IMG/VR virus record: IMGVR_UViG_3300031510_000740
Location: 1 to 30,244 of that record
DNA length: 30,244 nucleotides
Strand: one strand, 5' to 3'
Origin: a virus
In this document: in pieces, positions 29,579 through 30,244 of the stretch
Numbering within the stretch: the stretch's first letter is position 1
Layout of the letters: each line of letters opens with the position of its first letter
Notes under the pieces: generated by a model
What the model was told of the DNA's origin: nothing
The model's input: the letters and a program-made list of their open reading frames with translations, nothing else
The model's database searches: none
Made by a program: the position numbers and the translations under genes

Positions 29579-29890
29579 ATGGCATTTATAAAACACTTTA
29601 CAAGAATGATTACTCGAGAAGAGTTATCCGACGAAGACGTTATCGAATACTTTGATATCGTGCAGAGTGTTGTTGCCACCAAATTATTAACTGCGTATGA
29701 CCAAGAGAAAGAACAAGTAGGCATTGAAGTTATATCATACACAGACGAAGACAAGGAAGGAGAGTTATTCATATACGAAATAGTATTAGATGAAATGATC
29801 CTCCCTACAGAAGGTGATGAGATTAGTACTATCTTATTTGAAGAGTTTGAAGACATCACCTTTAGCTTCGAAGCCAGCATAGAGATTTAA
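29579..29890 (+). CDS. Small acidic protein, unknown function
   Basis: A 103-residue, very acidic protein starting MAFIKHFTRMITREELSDED. It has alternating beta-like stretches (VGIEVISYTDEDKEGELFIY, ITFSFEASIEI). AAAGGTAAA lies upstream of the ATG at a long but usable spacing, and it begins six bases after the EF-hand gene, so they form one late unit. Function unknown. Confidence 0.65.
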   Translation: MAFIKHFTRMITREELSDEDVIEYFDIVQSVVATKLLTAYDQEKEQVGIEVISYTDEDKEGELFIYEIVLDEMILPTEGDEISTILFEEFEDITFSFEASIEI

Positions 29891-29892
29891 CA

Positions 29893-30244
29893 TTGGCTAA
29901 AGACAAGCACGGAATTCCGTTTCACCCTGCGGAGTACGATCCAGACTATCCCAGAATAAAATGTATAGAATGTGGACTAATGAATAGTTGCACACATTTA
30001 CCTATGGATGCTGAACCTTGGTACCCTAGGCTACCTATCTTACTTGAAGGTGGTAGTGTTCAAAGCATAGGAGAGATACAATTTCATCCTTACACAATAC
30101 ATTCGCTAAATGCAATAGCTAAATCTAAAATATCTCAAAGCAAGATAGTTATAGAAAACTTTATTGCTCCAGCACTATTAGAAAGTCTTAATGCTAACTG
30201 GCCCACAGAGTTTTTACCGCCAGAAGTTAAGGGAAGACTACAAG
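29893..30244 (+). CDS. Unknown protein, 3' part outside window
   Basis: An open frame begins with a TTG just after the previous stop and stays open to the window edge (117 codons). The sequence starts AKDKHGIPFHPAEYDPDYPR and contains CIECGLMNSCTH, a CxxC plus Cys/His group that could bind zinc. The continuing frame and immediate spacing favour a real gene. The TTG start is uncertain because no strong Shine-Dalgarno is evident; a later ATG at codon 30 is an alternative. Confidence 0.5.
   Translation, partial: MAKDKHGIPFHPAEYDPDYPRIKCIECGLMNSCTHLPMDAEPWYPRLPILLEGGSVQSIGEIQFHPYTIHSLNAIAKSKISQSKIVIENFIAPALLESLNANWPTEFLPPEVKGRLQ

Noticed and set aside
1-30244. tRNA genes, CRISPR arrays, insertion sequences, attachment sites
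   Set aside because: I found no cloverleaf-like segment, spaced identical repeats, transposase or integrase; coding regions fill almost the whole window, and no gap exceeds about 230 bases.

Overview
The window looks like part of a T4-like (myovirus-type) double-stranded DNA phage, most like the marine members of that group. Core T4 replication proteins are present: a family B DNA polymerase of 897 residues with all exonuclease and polymerase motifs, a gp45-type sliding clamp, an ATP-dependent DNA ligase, a FEN/PIN-fold RNase H-type nuclease and a DsbA-like small DNA-binding protein. They are mixed with auxiliary genes typical of marine T4-like phages: GroES, cold-shock protein, glutaredoxins, 2OG-Fe(II) oxygenase, FkbM methyltransferase, GalE and other sugar enzymes. 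Genes are packed with TAATG/ATGA overlaps and the DNA is AT-rich. I saw no tRNA, rRNA, integrase, transposon or CRISPR array. The host cannot be named; outer-membrane-type proteins and E. coli-like sigma70 promoters suggest a Gram-negative bacterium.

Layout. Positions 1-2022 (minus) hold small genes, membrane proteins and a cupin downstream of DNA ligase (2022-3341). Positions 3461-4843 (minus) hold three small early genes, including a secreted glycine-zipper protein. Positions 5069-5716 (plus) encode one acidic repeat protein behind a late-type promoter, closed by a strong UUCG terminator. Positions 5755-8109 (minus) form a probable late unit: SGNH hydrolase, an unknown gene, 2OG oxygenase, an unknown gene. 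Positions 8181-20721 (minus) form a long operon-like run: FkbM methyltransferase, two glutaredoxins, small unknowns, RNase H, QueE, FolE, a phosphoribosyltransferase, GroES, GalE, glycosyltransferase, H1-like protein, QueD-like protein, cold-shock protein and a DUF481-like outer membrane protein. Positions 20788-28984 (minus) hold a conserved unknown gene, two dehydrogenases, DpdA, sliding clamp, an unknown gene, DNA polymerase and DsbA-like protein. From 29142 to the end (plus) are an EF-hand membrane protein and two unknown genes, behind a late-type promoter.

The main biological story is a probable 7-deazaguanine DNA-modification system. FolE starts from GTP, QueD-like and QueE make 7-carboxy-7-deazaguanine, and DpdA exchanges a 7-deazaguanine base for guanine in DNA, probably masking the genome from restriction enzymes. 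QueC is not in the window. QueE has a split iron-sulfur motif and the QueD-like protein lacks the usual catalytic residues. DpdA lies directly downstream of the clamp gene, and a guanine-type phosphoribosyltransferase near FolE could recycle the released guanine.

Two promoter classes are readable. Six near-consensus sigma70 promoters (TTGAC(A/T), 16-17 bp, TATAAT) precede minus-strand units and are probably early. ATAAATA-type late elements precede both plus-strand units and the 5755-8109 unit.
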